NCBI RefSeq assembly: GCF_900747795.2
Contig: NC_041402.2
Location: 195,525,489-195,589,488, forward strand
Reading direction: 5' to 3'
DNA length: 64,000 bases
DNA from: Erpetoichthys calabaricus
Lineage: Eukaryota > Chordata > Cladistia > Polypteriformes > Polypteridae
Part shown: one piece after another, positions 11,601-26,600 of the stretch
Layout: every line of letters begins with the position of its first letter
How positions within the stretch are numbered: position 1 is the stretch's first letter
Notes under the pieces: generated by a model
What the model was told of the DNA's origin: nothing
What the model saw: the letters and a program-made list of their open reading frames with translations, nothing else
Databases searched by the model: none
Position numbers and translations under genes: made by a program

Positions 11601-14600
11601 AACAATCTAAAATCTTTTCTTCATAGCTCCCAGCATGCATTTCTCTGGCTTAGTCTGCTAATGGACATCTTGCTTTGAGCCATTTTTTGAGCTGCTGATT
11701 TACTGGATGTGTAAACTACCATCGACTTTAACAGACTTTCAAGCACATGTCGGCCAAAAGAATTAAGGTTTACAAGGAAAATGTGTTTATGTGAAGAATG
11801 TAAAAATTCCATCTTGAAAAGGTCTGTGCATTGCAGGCAGTGAGATGCAGTGCTGGGCCAGCGTTGTAGTGCTAATGTAGAATGGATGTCTTCTACAGTA
11901 AATGTGCAACGTGAAGCATAGACATGGTTAACCACAAATTCATGAGTAGCGTTCAGGCCACATTCTGAGACAGGCTGAGTTGACACAGAAGTGAAACGTA
12001 TGTTCAGTTCAGGAAAAAAATGTTAATATGTTTTAACTCAACCTGCACTTGTGAGTTATGACCAAACAACAGGTAGTATTGCCTCATTGTTATAGCTGAA
12101 TGTACAAAACAGCAAAACACAATCAACAGTACAATATTCAATATACAACATCACCACAACATTTTGAACAATGGCAGCAAACAACACTGTACTGCGCATA
12201 TATGCAATGAATACACTAAGTGACAAAATAATATACAGAACTGTACAGCAGTCCTTACAACATACTGTAGATCTTTAAACATAGATATCCATACATATTC
12301 ACGTATAAGTCGGGTCTTGAAACCCGAAAAATCATTCACAAAATCAGACCTGACTGATACGCCCGTTCAAAAATGCGACGCTTAAGTTTTTTTCTTTACA
12401 TCTTCTTGCTTCCTCCAATCTCACATCAGTTTCTCAGACGCATTAAATTTTGTTGCAGCAGCGCAGTTACCAATTTTTTTCTCTACTTCAACAACATTTA
12501 ATTTAAATCCGGCTTCATATTTTCTTCTGATTGAATGCTCCATCATAGATATGAGATGCTCTTACGATAAAGGTGTATGAAGGTGTGAGATACAAAAAAC
12601 ACAAAACAGTGCAAATGTCACCTCGGAATAGTTCGGTTATTACTGTGTGGTCACGAGAGAGAGACAGGTCAGAAGCACACGCCAATACAGCGCATTGCCA
12701 CACCCACATAGAAGAAAAGGCCGTGTGCTCAGTGGTTACTCTCTCAGGTGGGAGTTAGCATATCAGAATCCCTTGGACCAATAGCGTGAGTTTTCTGCAT
12801 TCGACTTATACAACCAACATTATAAATTACTGGAAACTATACAGAAAATCAAGTCCTGACTTATCCACGGGAAAAGCTTTCTGCGAGTATATATGGTAGG
12901 TTAGATTGAAGTTTTATGTGTTCTGGGGCGGTACAGTTGAATCAAAAGTTATTGACCAGTCTAAGTTCATATTAAGGAGTTTGCTTTGGAGAAGTTCCGG
13001 TTTAATTGTGTCAAATTCTAAACTGAAATCCAGAGATGGCATCCCGGAAAGTCTAAATATTGCAAGATGCAGTAGACAGCCATGTAGCAGAATCTTCAAA
13101 GATCTCTTGGCATGGTAACTGATGGGGTTCATGAAGAGACGTGTAACAAAGATGGAACACCAAAGAATCACATGCTCAAATGTTCACATTATTATGGGTT
13201 TGTAATCATTAAGACCGAAGAATTTTTGCTTTTCGTTAAACATATCACACTTTGCAAGTCAGGGGTTATGTTGCCCTAGCAATTGCATTTTAACCTGTGC
13301 ATCAATTTTTTTAGTTGAAGTGCTATATTGAACTATGGCCTCAACATATTATTTAGTATAGATGCCATTGACACTTCAGATTTCAAAGTTTTTTTATGTT
13401 CCAAATTTTACAAACACAATTGGTTTTACACGCACACACACAATAACGTGTCTTTTAAATAGCACTTAAACATGAATGTGAAAAGGTTTTAGTTTCTACT
13501 TTATTCAGAAACATCCTTATAAATTTACATTTGGTTTTGTTTTTGGTTGAAAATTAAACAAAAGCCATTTTAGTTTGTCTATAACATTAAAAACTTTTTA
13601 TAATTCAAATGCAAAAAGAGAGAACTTATTTATCTGTGTGTATACTTGCCACTTAGAATATCACTTTACAAAGTTAAAGAACGCCCAACATAATTCAAAG
13701 TAATTGTGTCACTTGTACATCAGACTATGAAACATGCATAGCTGGCCATTTAGATACCCTGTGTGTGTTTTTGCTAACAAATGTTCAGACTCATGGGCGT
13801 TAAACTTTATGCAGGATTATCTAAGAGAGAAATATTTAAATAAAGAGTGTAGATACCGTGACAAATCAAGATGAAAGTTCTTCCTTAAAAACTCCTCCAT
13901 TCATTATAACCTCAATCACAGCCAACTAGATGGAGCCCCAGAATCTGTTTGTTCTCAGCCACTGGGATGTAAAAGCTTAAGGAGATTCTTACTTTGACCC
14001 AGACTTACCTGGCAGTTCCATTATCATGGAGTGCTCTGGCTGCCAGACGGTGCTCTACATGTGGACTGCTCTCAGATATCCGTACATCACTGAAACAGAG
14101 GATAGAACTGATGAAAACAGAATTTATGATCTCCCATTTCCATGTTCTGTAGAATAACAAACTAATATTAACATGTCTACAATATTGTATTGACACCAAA
14201 TTAACATTCAGATAACAAGTGGATTGCAGTTCTTGAAAAGGTTCAATTTATAGACTATACAGGCCTACTGGGAGGCTTCACTACTTCCATGAGGAGTGAT
14301 GAAACTCCGTGGATTAGAATTACTGGAAGGGATGACTTACTAGATCTGAATGAAGGTGGCAAGCCGATTTTGGATTTCTATTTTGGTCATCAACTGCCCT
14401 CAACAAAAGAAAAATGGTCAAGGATGTGCCTGGAATCTGAGCAGCTTTGAGTCAAAGATCAGTAATGGTTACTGCAGTCATGGTGTCTGCTTTGAAGAAG
14501 TTATATTCTGGCTATAAAGAGGTTTTGATTGGTCAGATTCTTAACTGTTGATTGCAAGCTGGCTCAGATGGCCATGAAATTACGTCAGAACAGATCATGA

Positions 14601-17600
14601 AGAGGTAAACAAATAGTAAGGATAGCCTAGGAATGAACAGTCTGTATTTCAATCTATCATTAGCTCTCTCCTCCAGAGGACTTTCTGTCAAATCTCTCAC
14701 TCATAGCAGGCAATCAAATCTTTGATTCAGAAAGATTAATGCAAATTCAGATTTACAGTAGAAAAGCTCTTTTTTCCATGCACATTTCTATCAGGAAGCA
14801 GGGGATTTTGCCAATCGTGTCTCCAATATAAACTTTAAAGGAGTTTCTTTATTTAATGCATGTTCTCTAATGAAGCTGGTCTACTATTTTCTACTGTAGT
14901 TTCAATTTAATTTCAGTGCTGACACAAATGAAAATAAAGGCCATATTATGTATTAACAGAACACACACACACAATACTTGTGATCTTTACCACAGAGACT
15001 GTCATTTAGCCAAGTTATTAATGCCTCTTTTAAGACTTACGGCTGGGCATCCAAACGCTGCTGTCTCTTCTCATCTCGTATTTGCTGTTCCTCTTCCTCC
15101 TTCTGTTTAATCATGCAGTCCAGAGCTGCCAAGCTCTGCAAAGAGCTCTCCTCGGCACCTCTGACATCGATGCACTCTGCAGGATATCTGGAAAGGCCAC
15201 ATGAACAAGTCCGAATCAGAATAAGAAACATCTTTATTTTGGCAAGTATGCAAACGTACAAGGAATTGTTTCTTTCAAGGACAGTGGCACTTTAATAGCA
15301 TACTAATACTGTATAACACAACACAAGTTCAGACAGAGTTAGTGCAAAAAAACTTAAATACACTGCACTGTATTATTTTTTAACATTACCATCAACACCT
15401 AATTTAAGCTTTCATTGCTGATCATTTAAAAAAAGGTGTGCATCAAAAATGTAAGAGCAAAAGCCCAGCAACTGAAATACCTCAAGTATGTGAATGCAAC
15501 TTTCTACTTTAAAAAACAAAATCATAAATTACACTGACTACTTGTGTGGAAAGAAGAATGAAACCATTGATTTTTGAAAAGCCATAACCAAACATCAATT
15601 ACAGCTGCTGAAAGTCTTGAATGACTACCAATGGTGCAGGATCACTGCACACTTCAAATCACAGCAAAGGGTCTGCCTGGGACTGACAAAAAAAAAAAAA
15701 AAAATCAAAAAAAAAAAAAAAAAAAAAAAATCACAATAGTGCACCCTGAAGGCAAAAATGACAATTGATAAAAAGTGTATTGAAAGCACTGAGAATGGAA
15801 AAGAAAAGGAAACAGTAAAAATGTAACTGATCTGTCATCTCACTTCAATTAGACAGATTAATATCTCCAGGGGTGAGATATAAAATAAATATATCCCCAC
15901 ACACACTACTATGGTCTGAACCAGAATGACTAAAAAGTAAAAAAATTTAAAAAGAAAGAAAAAAAAAAAAAAAAAAAACCCACTTCTGATTTGACCGTCC
16001 CAGTGAGGTGCTATACAGGCGTACTGCTCTTGCTATAAAGGAGCCCCAGTCACATCTCCCGACGCACTTCTGCAGAATAATTTGTTGACTGAAATTCCTC
16101 AGTGTTGGTGTGTCCGAGAGAGGATGTGCAGCATCGTTCATAATGGCACTCAGCATTGCCTTCATTCTCTCCTTTGCTACAACCTCCTACGGGTCCAGTG
16201 TGTGTCCACTAACCGAGCCTGCCATTTGAATTAGCCTGTTAATTTGGTGGTCCTCTCTTACCAGCCCACCACACCATATCGGTCATCATAGAGTTGTAGA
16301 AGATGTGAAAGAACACAAGCCTCCTAAGGAAAGTGAGCCTGCGCTACCCTTCCTCATGTAGTACCTCTGTGTTGTCAGACCAGTCCTACTGTAGCTGTCA
16401 TTGAGGTGGACTTGCAGGAGTGCACCACCACTCTATCCACTCCCTGAATAGTGACAAACATACACTAAACCAGACAGTATGGTGAAGTGGTTAAGGCTTT
16501 GGTCTTCAAATCCCACTACTGACACTGTGTGACCCTAAGCAAGTCACTTGACCTGCTTGCACTCCAACTGAGAAAAAAAGGCAAAAGAAATGTAACAATT
16601 GTACCATAAATGTCGTAAGTCACCTTGGTTAAAGAAAAAGTCGGCCAAATAAGTAAATGTAAACCGCTTCTTAAAATGCCTCCAGACAAGGTACCATTTC
16701 CATACTGTTGACTGGGTGTAGGATGAAAGCTTTTAACTCAGAATGATGGTTATGGAGAATTAATAATTTGTTTTAATTGACATATGCTAAAGAAAAAGCT
16801 GTGCCTGCGTTGGAATACAAGCGAGCTCCAGTACCGTACCACAACTAAATCAGTTTGACTTCAGTAATTAAAAGGCTGGTAAATAAAAATTGTCTTTCAA
16901 CTATGAAGGATATTTTAAACTGTTTATGATACAAGTGTGCTGCACTGGAATCTCCTCTACTCACTCAACGTGAAAATTTATGCAAGTCACTTAACTTGCT
17001 TGAGGTCCACGTGCGAAACCAAAAAAGAAATAAAGGACGTGTTTTATAGTTGGAAGAGAAAAAAAGTCTACTGCCTCATTCCTCCCTTTCTGAAAAAAAA
17101 ATGAAGACTCCTGGTGTCATACCCCCTGATCCAGTTCTCGGAAGATGTCTGTAATGAATGCATTTCCTTTCCAGGACCACACAGAAAATTGGATCCTTCG
17201 AGAGAGCAGTTTCTCATTGCTTCTCGCGTCCTGAAAATGACAAATAGTTGAGTCAGTACAGAACACTCCCCTGGCAGTAAAGAAACTTGAATTTTAGATT
17301 CAGAACACCTGCTTTAACTTGCACTCAGAACATGAGGTAGACATTGCATAAACCTGTTTATCTGGTAGTAAAGAGCCACATCATTTATTATGGCTTCCAA
17401 AAGCAAAAAATATTCCTGCAGGCAACTGGCAGCATTAAAATAAAAGCATTTGGAAGGAATAACATACTCATTTCCACCAAAATTCACTCAGACAGACAAT
17501 CTAGAGACAAATAAAAGAATTATACATCTGGAATGCAGGAACGATATATTTATGCTAATCCGAGACAGAGACTGCAGGCCGAGGGAAGCGTGACATCAGG

Positions 17601-20600
17601 AGTGGGGAGCCGGTCAGGGCCCACCTCACTCACGTGCCAGCCTCCATTCGAGTCGGTCTACCTGTTGCCACGTTTTGGAGTGTACCTTGCCTCCTCTTAG
17701 CCAGCGATACCAGTTTGTTTATTGAGTTTTTTTTTTTTATAGTTTGTCCTGTTTCACTACTACGTTGGCAAAGCCGTGGGGAACAGCTAGTATATATAAA
17801 TCTAAAATTAAAATGGGAAACATGCATAAAACTTGTAGTGGTGCTCTGATCGATTGTCCCCCCATCTAAATCGGCTGATTTTCACAACAAAAGACTCAAC
17901 TGGTGATCAGCAAATTGGCTAATAGTAAAAAACAATTTTTGTAGCCCCTGCTTTTCTAAGTTTTACAGCGATTTAGTCATAGTGCTCCTTTTATGTGAGA
18001 TATTACAGCAGTGAAGCAAGCACACGTTTTTAATATTTTTTGCTGTGAACATTCTGTAAATAGAGAGCAGCAAGGCCGACTTTACCAGAGAGTGAGAAGA
18101 GCAGAGTATTAGCCTTTACGTTAAAGGAAGCAAAGTAATGAACTGAGAAAGAGAGGACTGGAGGACAAACAACAACAAAAGCTACTTTAATGACTTCAGA
18201 CCTCTTTATTCTGTCCTTTAATTAAAACAAACACTGCTGGTCAGGGTTAATTAGAAAAAGAAAAGAAATAAGAATTTGAAATTGCTGCTCACTAAACAAA
18301 AGGTTTGTATGCCTAACAGCAAAATGCGTCTGTTTCAGTTGTAAACTTGTTAAGTACGAGAGCTTTGGATCTTCTTGATAAAACGTCTTAGGAACATTTG
18401 ATAGATTTATGGCCTTTTTTGAAGGTTTGTACGGCGCAGTACAATGTTCAGTATACATTTTGGTAAGAAACAAGTACTGCATAATTTTGTTAATTAAAAA
18501 TGGACAGGTAATGCCTGGGATCTATAGTTTAATTATAAAAATTAAAAAGTTAACAGTAACATCTATATTACTAAGCGAAGGTTGTATATATGCACGGACG
18601 CCAGAGGCACCGAAAGCGCACGCGCGCTGCACCTCAGCACCCCAGAGTCAAACCCAGCGGCTTCCCAGAGTCAGTAGGTGGCACCCAAACACCACAACAC
18701 AACCTGTAAACTAAACTTCAGGTCACAATACAACCGCCACCCGAACGCGAATGCGCACACCACTGCATATACAACCTTCGTTTAGTAATGTAGCCCTCCA
18801 AGCCCGGATCCGCCACCATGGTCACTTCAGCACGCCAATCCGCCACCGTCAGCAAATGACTTTTAGCGAACAACACAGCCATAGAAAAACAAAAACGAGA
18901 CTGCATGGATAAAAACATGAACACCAGAACCAGATGAGTCACGGCTCCAAAAAGAAACAGCTTTAGTACAAAGATATTTATTTAATTAAATGAACTTTCC
19001 CAGGACGCACCCACCCTCCATGATTTTTCTTCCCAACAAAGATCGGAGGGAACAGAAAGTGATTGCCATTCTTGGATTTGCAATTCTTTCGAGAATCGGG
19101 GGTTTGCTGGTTTAATATAGAACATAAGGTCTCTACTCCTCTGGTCACGCAGGAGCTTAGTGTAAAACTTTTTTTTTTTATTATTATTAAAGTGACTTTA
19201 TAAAAAAACAAAAAACAAAATGGCTATTGGAATCGGCCAGTTCAGCAACTGGTATCTGCCGTAGAAAAGCCTGAGCGAAGCATCCCTAGATAAAAGGAAA
19301 AAGCTGAAGGGTTGGGGAAATAAAAAAAAAAAAAAAAGTCCAGAAGTACCCCTTGTCTTATTTCAGTCATTTTAAAGTGTCTTGTTACCTACAGAATCAC
19401 TGCCTAGGATATCAAGGGGGTATCACCAAATAAATCACACTTTCAGCATTTTCTCTATAATGTGAACACAAGAGCCACTTGAAATAATAATATAACAAGA
19501 AACTGTAGTTTAACTAGAAGCATGACACTGCAGCTGAAGAGGTCGGCACTTTGTGACCCTGAGCTAGTCATTTAACATGCTAGTGTTCACTAAGTTTTCA
19601 GGTTATACTGCAAATACAAACACGTTTTCAAATAAATATACTGATTAAACAAAAGCGAACAACATAAAACAGTGAGGGATGGAATTAGAATACTCAACAT
19701 CAGGCCAGCCTTCAAAGAACGTAAATGAAAACCCATTTCATTGTAATAACATTCAAGATATGCTTTGTATTTATGCCTGAATATCAGATTGGAAGAAAAC
19801 AGAAGGAAATGCAAGCTGTCGCAATGATTTGCCTCTTCTGTTACATCAAAGTTATGCTTTGTGAAATCTGCTCTGGCTTGAATCAAGCAAGAACAAATCC
19901 AGCAAGGCACAAGGAGTCCTAAGTAGGATGTGTGTTCACGCAGGGCTATACAGAGACAAATTTACTTGGACTGCTGCCTCAGGGTAAGAAGAAACATGAA
20001 AGGTGGACAAACCAAGCCCTCTGCAGGCTTTCCCTTCGCTCTCGTTGTCTCCCCTCTCGGATGTGTTGCTCTTCCTCTCTCTTTCGCTCAATCATTCCCT
20101 TTAGGGCTGCCAGACTCTGCAAGCCATTGCTCTCACTCTCCCAGTGTCGTCCTCTGCATCTTTCTTGCTTCCTCTCTGCCACTTCTGCTTGTGCTCTTGA
20201 AGACGTCAATACATTTTCATCATTCCTTCTGTCTTCACTTTTGGAGGACGGAGAGAGATCCGATTCTTCATGCGATGAATAAGAGATCTATGAGAAGTAA
20301 AGAAGATTAGCTGATAACAGCAAAGACTAACAGTCTACAAAAATGGAAAGGCAGATGGAATTTCAAGTTATTTAGTACTTTTAAAAAGATTAATTCATTC
20401 TGTGCTAATCATGAACAAGTCTAAATCATGCAGATGTGGAGACATGGCTCAATCTCCTGCAGTAGGCACAGAAGGAAAGTTATACTCATTAGAACATGAG
20501 AGAGTAGAAGTCTGAGCAAATGGAGGCTGTGATGGGGGGTGAACAATCTAAATTTTGGGACTACAGACACGACATTAAAAAGAAGCTGCAATTACAAATT

Positions 20601-23600
20601 TTGCTCAAGCAGACTTAAATGAACTTCTAACAGACTTCTGGAGGAAATTTAGCTAACTCATCTTTACCATTTCTTTCTTATAACCAATAATTTATGACCA
20701 AAGTAGATTTGTGCGTTCTTTCTTTCTTGTAATCTAAATAATTAATGGTACTTTTCATTTAAATGGAGCAGAAAATTTACAACTTAGTAAAAGAACTGGA
20801 GACATCAAGAGATTGCACAGATAAGTACGAGGATCAGAGCCATCTATCACCAGGACAGCCGCCAATCATGTGTGTGACATCACAAAGCCCAGAATATTTT
20901 AACACAACAACCCATCCAAGAGAGCCGAGAGTGACCTCCAAAGGCTGATATATCATTTAATCCAGATAACCGAGAATACAAGTCACGCATCGGTCCGACT
21001 GCTAAATCTAAAAGTCACACAGGACACCATCCTATTTAGACATTACCGCACACTTTCAGTAAGCTTTCTAAGACAATACACATCCAGACTTTGCTATCGA
21101 TTTACATTTTGTATTCTATTTTCTTCTATTGGTATTATTTTACTTTAATACAATAAAACATGACTTTTAAAATCCTATATTTTGTCTTTATGTCTAGAGT
21201 GACTGAAGTAATAAAGGCACCTGGTGCTAGGGAGATGGACGCTATCTTTTCTTACAGGGTTATCAGGCGGAGGGAGATCCCCCAAAATAAGCAGAGCACT
21301 GTAGAAGTAAAACATTATTGTTTGGTAAGACACATATAACCAAAGGGTGTGTCAGCCTTCATGTGTCCAGGACAGTCTTAGAGACCAAAGCAGCACTCAG
21401 GTCTGGGTTATATCTGGGGAAAGCCGTGTGCCATTCATGTCGAATACAGCGAGTCCCTATGTGGAGTACTAAGGAGTGAAGGGCACTGTAGGCCTCACCC
21501 ATAAACAGAGCTTAAGTGGATAAAGCCTGTGTGTGTATGTGTCTATGTGTGTGTGTGTGTGTGTGTAAAAGTAAACCAATACAATAATGAACTTGGCGAG
21601 TTCTCCTTATCGCACTATAATACAGCAGTGCACTATTAGAAATACCACATTGGCATAATGCAGAAAAATAAGTGACAGTGGAATAGGCTTTCAAGATATT
21701 TCATGGTCAGTGTACACAGGATTCATAAACTAGAGGCATATTCAATGTATTAGTTACAAAATAATAAAGAAAGTGCAAAAAAAGCAAGTTATAAAATATC
21801 TGTTACACCCTACAAAAAAAAGAAAGCCCTAATGATGTTAGTACCTCCCTGAGGATAAACTGAAGCTTGTGAAGAAGACTTTACTGTCCTCTGCTGTAAC
21901 TGAACCAAAACAGAGACAACTACTGGAGGAAGACCATTACTATGAGCTAGACATCAACATTATCTGATGAAGATACAACATTCTAACACCATAGGAAAAA
22001 ATAATACTGGCACCAGAAATGAAGTCACCCTTCGATGCATTGTGGGCAGTGAGTACAGCTTATAAAGGGACAGCAGCAAGTTTCTCTTTCAAAGAGGTGC
22101 TCACCAATTCGTCTGCTTCTTCTGGCTGGGCTTTGCCTTCATTTCCATGAAGACTGTTCACTTTCCATTCAGCTAAAGGGAACAGTAAAATTTAAGTGTA
22201 AATCATTTCTACTTTCTAAATATGAAAGTTTTAAATATCAATTTTCACAGAAAACAATGGCAAGTAACAGGTTTAAAAAAGTATTCTACAAAGTACTGCA
22301 GACAATTTTTCAAATATTACAATGTATGCTATTAATAACCGTAAAAGCACTTCAAATATCACAATATAAAACATTTCATAATGAAGAACATCAACAGATG
22401 CATTTAACCAAATTGCTTCTATAAATGTTCTTCTGTGTAATGTGAGCAAAGAGAAAAATCGCTCAGCTGGAAAACAATGAAGAAGCACTCATCGTAGTAC
22501 AGAAGAGTTGACTGTGCAATACTGATGGGAAGAGATTTGCAGCAAATACTAAGAAGGCGGCTGCAATAAGCTGAACTCTCTGTAATTTAAGAAAAGACCA
22601 CATTAACCAAACAACTGAAAAAAAGATGGTCACGTGAGGCTATATGGCAACTTTTAACTGGTCCAGCAGGATTTAATGCGGGTGAATGAGTGCCCCAACA
22701 ATACGGTGGCTTAAATTAAAAACAAAAAGGATGAAGGCACAAGCACATCATTACTCCCAACAGTAAAGATGTTTGGTACCAAAAACAATACATGAATGTG
22801 AACAAACAAAACTTGTAAGGCAATCAACTTCATACTGTAGCTCCATTATACACAGTGGACAGTAAAACACACAACTTCTGATTTGTAAGTACTGTGGCTT
22901 GGCAAACAGGACATTAAAATGTTAGGCCATTTCAGATTTCCCATCTATATTTCCTAGTTGAGTGCTTTAGGAAAACTGTCACACTTTACATTACTGTGTA
23001 CTTTTAATTTTGAACTTACCAAAATAGATTCTTGTTTAAAGATACATCTCCATATATATATAAAATCCAACATCTGTCTCACTGTCCACTTTTCACGAGA
23101 GAACTACTTAGCGGATTTAGATTGGGTTTTTTTTTCTATAATTTGCATGAACATTCCGGTTGATTCTGCGACTTCTCTCATCACACTAAGAATCAGAGTT
23201 TGCTTACAGCAGCGATATATTCACACTAAACTGAGAGAGCCGGGGCGGGGCTGAGGGGAAGGGGAGGCATGACGTCAGGAGTGGGGAGCCTGGCGGGGCC
23301 CTCCTCACTGTCCTGTTCCACTAATACGCAGGTGGAGCTGCAGGGGGGCGGCTAGTAATAAATATATCAAATTACTGACAGCTTTGACTTGCTCCCATTG
23401 CTTCTTACAGAACTCATATGAAATTGGTATATAGTCCAAAGAGCCAGAAGCCTACAAAGAGACAAAATGAATCTGTTTTATGATGGAAGGGTTTTGGGGT
23501 GACCCTATTCTAAAACACAGATTTTTTGTTACTCAGACCCCCCACATATGTCCTTCACCCCAATTCCTGCTTTCTTACCCTTGCACTCACCTGGCCTGAA

Positions 23601-26600
23601 AGGAGACGTAGCACAGCACACAGCAGCAATACACTTCCACCCTAGTGACTACAGCCCTTTCTACACTCAAAGTTAACTGCTGCTGTACTTCACTTTCCTT
23701 ATTAGAGGATTTCTCCTCCTATTCTCTGTACTCCACATGACAAGATAGGGTAACAAGGCAAACAGGTGGTAGATTTAGATCAGGGTCTCCAATACGTCAC
23801 TTGCGAGCTACTGATAGCTCACCACCCCTTTCCAAGTAGCTTTCCAAAGGGTTAATTAATCCTACATATTAGGGGTGGGCGATCTTTCCAAAAAAATCAT
23901 ATCACGATCCTTTTAACACAAAATCACTATCCACAATCTGAACTGCAATCTCTCTTTTCAATGTGGCATACACTTAAGAGAATATCCGGACTGAAACTCA
24001 TCAATACCTCAGTAACACTTTATTTTAAATATCAAACAAAGTTGAATTCAATTGTTCTCTCGTTTGCTAGCTAAGTGGAGTTAAGGTAGACGCCTCGAAG
24101 CTGGCAAGTGAATAAGGAAGGCCCCTCCCCTTAGCCCATTGCATGTTTCTCAGTCTCAAGCGAACTATGATACTTAGCAAAATGAGAGAAGTCGTAAAAT
24201 CAAGCAAATTCTTGAAAAAAACCCGATCCAAATCTGTGAAGTAGTTCTCTCGTGAAAAGCGGACAGACATGCAGATAGACAGACGCTGGATTTTATACAT
24301 TTTGCAGTATATTAGTAAACCTTCAAAATAATGTGTAGTTAAAATCTCAACAGCATTCTCAGCACTTCTAGAGCTTAGTAGAGCCAGGGGACTATAAGAA
24401 TCTTCACCAAGCAGCTCTGAAAAGGTCTGCTTTGTTTGGGTCTCCATACCTCTGGGACTCTGACATGAATGTCATGAAATCAAAGTTGAGACCAAGACTG
24501 ACAGACGAACATTTAAAGGACTCCAGAGGAGTGAACCTGAGGGGCTCCACGCCACCATCCACCTCAGTGCCAGTCATCTGACTAACTAAAAAACACATCA
24601 CACATGCAACTGGACCTGTGAATAAAATGACACAGTGACATGTGACAAAACGACAACTGAATAAGTCATATCTGTGGATTTGGAATTGCATTGTTTTGTT
24701 TCGACAGCATTTTTGTTTTAATTCAATGGTGTGAGATCCACTAGAAAATGCATACAGATATACAAAATGCACTTGCAGGTGAACTAAATATTTTTTGTGA
24801 TGTTTTAATGCAAAATGCGACCGGTGAACACCAACATTTTGTAAATGTTCAGGCAAAACAAGCGTATTCAGTTTGTTTGGGTTGAAATAAGCTATGAGAA
24901 GAAACGTTAGAAAACATGAGGAGCTCTTGGACATTTTTAGATACTATAGTTATTATAGTCTTTACCATTATTATGCTAAAATATGCTGAAAGCAGAAGCC
25001 AAATGCAAATGGGGGTGACACCATACAACACGGATATTTCAGGTACTGTCATAGACGAAGCTGTCGTTCAGTTCAGTCGAAGGTTACACGGCTGTGACTC
25101 ATGCCATGGGTCTTCTTGGTGGCCGTGTTCTTCATTCCTGTTCCTCTAAAGATGCTTGCTTTTTAAAGAAACCCCTAGGCCCTCTCTGTCCAGTCATTTT
25201 GACAGACCACATCTAAAAAGGTATTGTTTAAGGGCTTTGCTTTTACTCATGTAGAAAATAACCATTTGACCAATTCAAGTTTTGATCTTTCATATTGCTA
25301 GACTGCACTTTTGCAGCAGAAAGTTTAATTTTTGACAGTTTAACGTCTCTGCCTTCTGTCTGCTAACATATCCTCTTTCTGTGTTTAAAACTTGCAGCTT
25401 TTACAAAGATTAAATGTTCAAGTAAAAAAGAAAATAACATTCAGTTTCACATCATGAAATATCACCTATAACCCTTCTAAAACTTTAAAGCATAAGAATA
25501 GAAATCATATTCCCCTAACCTGGGCAATGCTAATCATGTCAGTAAGTAAGTAAGGTATTAAAATCAGTAGTAGCAAATTACAAATTATTAGTACAGTGAT
25601 CCCTCGCTATATCGCGCTTCGCCTTTCGCGGCTTCACTCCATTGCGGATTTTATATGTAAGCATATATCATATATCGCTGATTTTTTGCTGGTTCGCGGA
25701 TTTCTGTGGACAATGGGTCTTTTAATTTCTGGTACATGCTTCCTCAGTTGGTTTGCCAAGTTGATTTCATACAAGGGACGCTATTGGCAGATGGCTGAAA
25801 AAGCTACCCAGCTTACTTTTCTCTCTCTCTTGCGCTGACTTTCTCTGATCCAGACGTAGGGGGATTGAGCAGGGGGGCTGTTCGCACACCTAGACGATAT
25901 GGACGCTCGTCTAAAAATGCTGAAAGATTACCTTCACGTTGCTATCTTTTGTGCAGCTGCTTCCTGAAACGACATGCTGCACGGTGCTTCCCATACTTAA
26001 AAGCTCGAAGGGCACGTATTGATTTTTGATAAGAGAGAGACAGAGTTTGTTTTTCAATCTCTCTCTCTCTGCTCCTGACGGAGGGGGTGTGAGCTGCCGC
26101 CTTCAACAGCTTTGTGCCGCGGTGCTTCGCATACTTAAAAGCCAAACAGCCCTATTGATTTGTTTGCTCTTCTCTATCTCTCTGACATGATCTGCTCCTG
26201 ACGCGCACTCCTTTGAAGAGGAAGATATGTTTGCATTCTTTTAATTGTGAGACGGAACTGTCATCTCTGTCTTGTCATGGAGCACAGTTTAAACTTTTGA
26301 AAAAGAGACAAATGTTTGTTTGCAGTGTTTGAATAACATTCCTGTCTCTCTACAACCTCCTGTGTTTCTGCGCAAATCTGTGACCCAAGCATGACAATAT
26401 AAAAATAACCATATAAACATATGGTTTCTACTTCGCGGATTTTCTTATTTCGCGGGTGGCTCTGGAACGCAACCCCCGTGATGGAGGAGGGATTACTGTA
26501 CTTGGTGACAAAGGAGGAAATCTGTTAATTTATGGCTCACTAAAGTAATAAAATCATCCCATTTGTGAACACAGCCAGGTTTATAAAGGTGTACAACCTC

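Larger units (their letters stand above)
10109..14008 (-). other. Intron 8 of the unrecognised gene
   Basis: Apart from the SINE at 11300 and the inverted-repeat element at 12285 listed separately, this intron is AT-rich sequence with no recognisable feature. ORFs at 11621-11986 and 12914-13171 have no supporting splice sites or similarity that I can see. Confidence 0.5.

Noticed and set aside
17123-17230. An alternative reading of exon 6 (QFSVWSWKGNAFITDIF) that looks more protein-like by eye.
   Set aside because: Only the other frame joins both neighbours in phase (exon 5 ends and exon 7 begins in phase 2).
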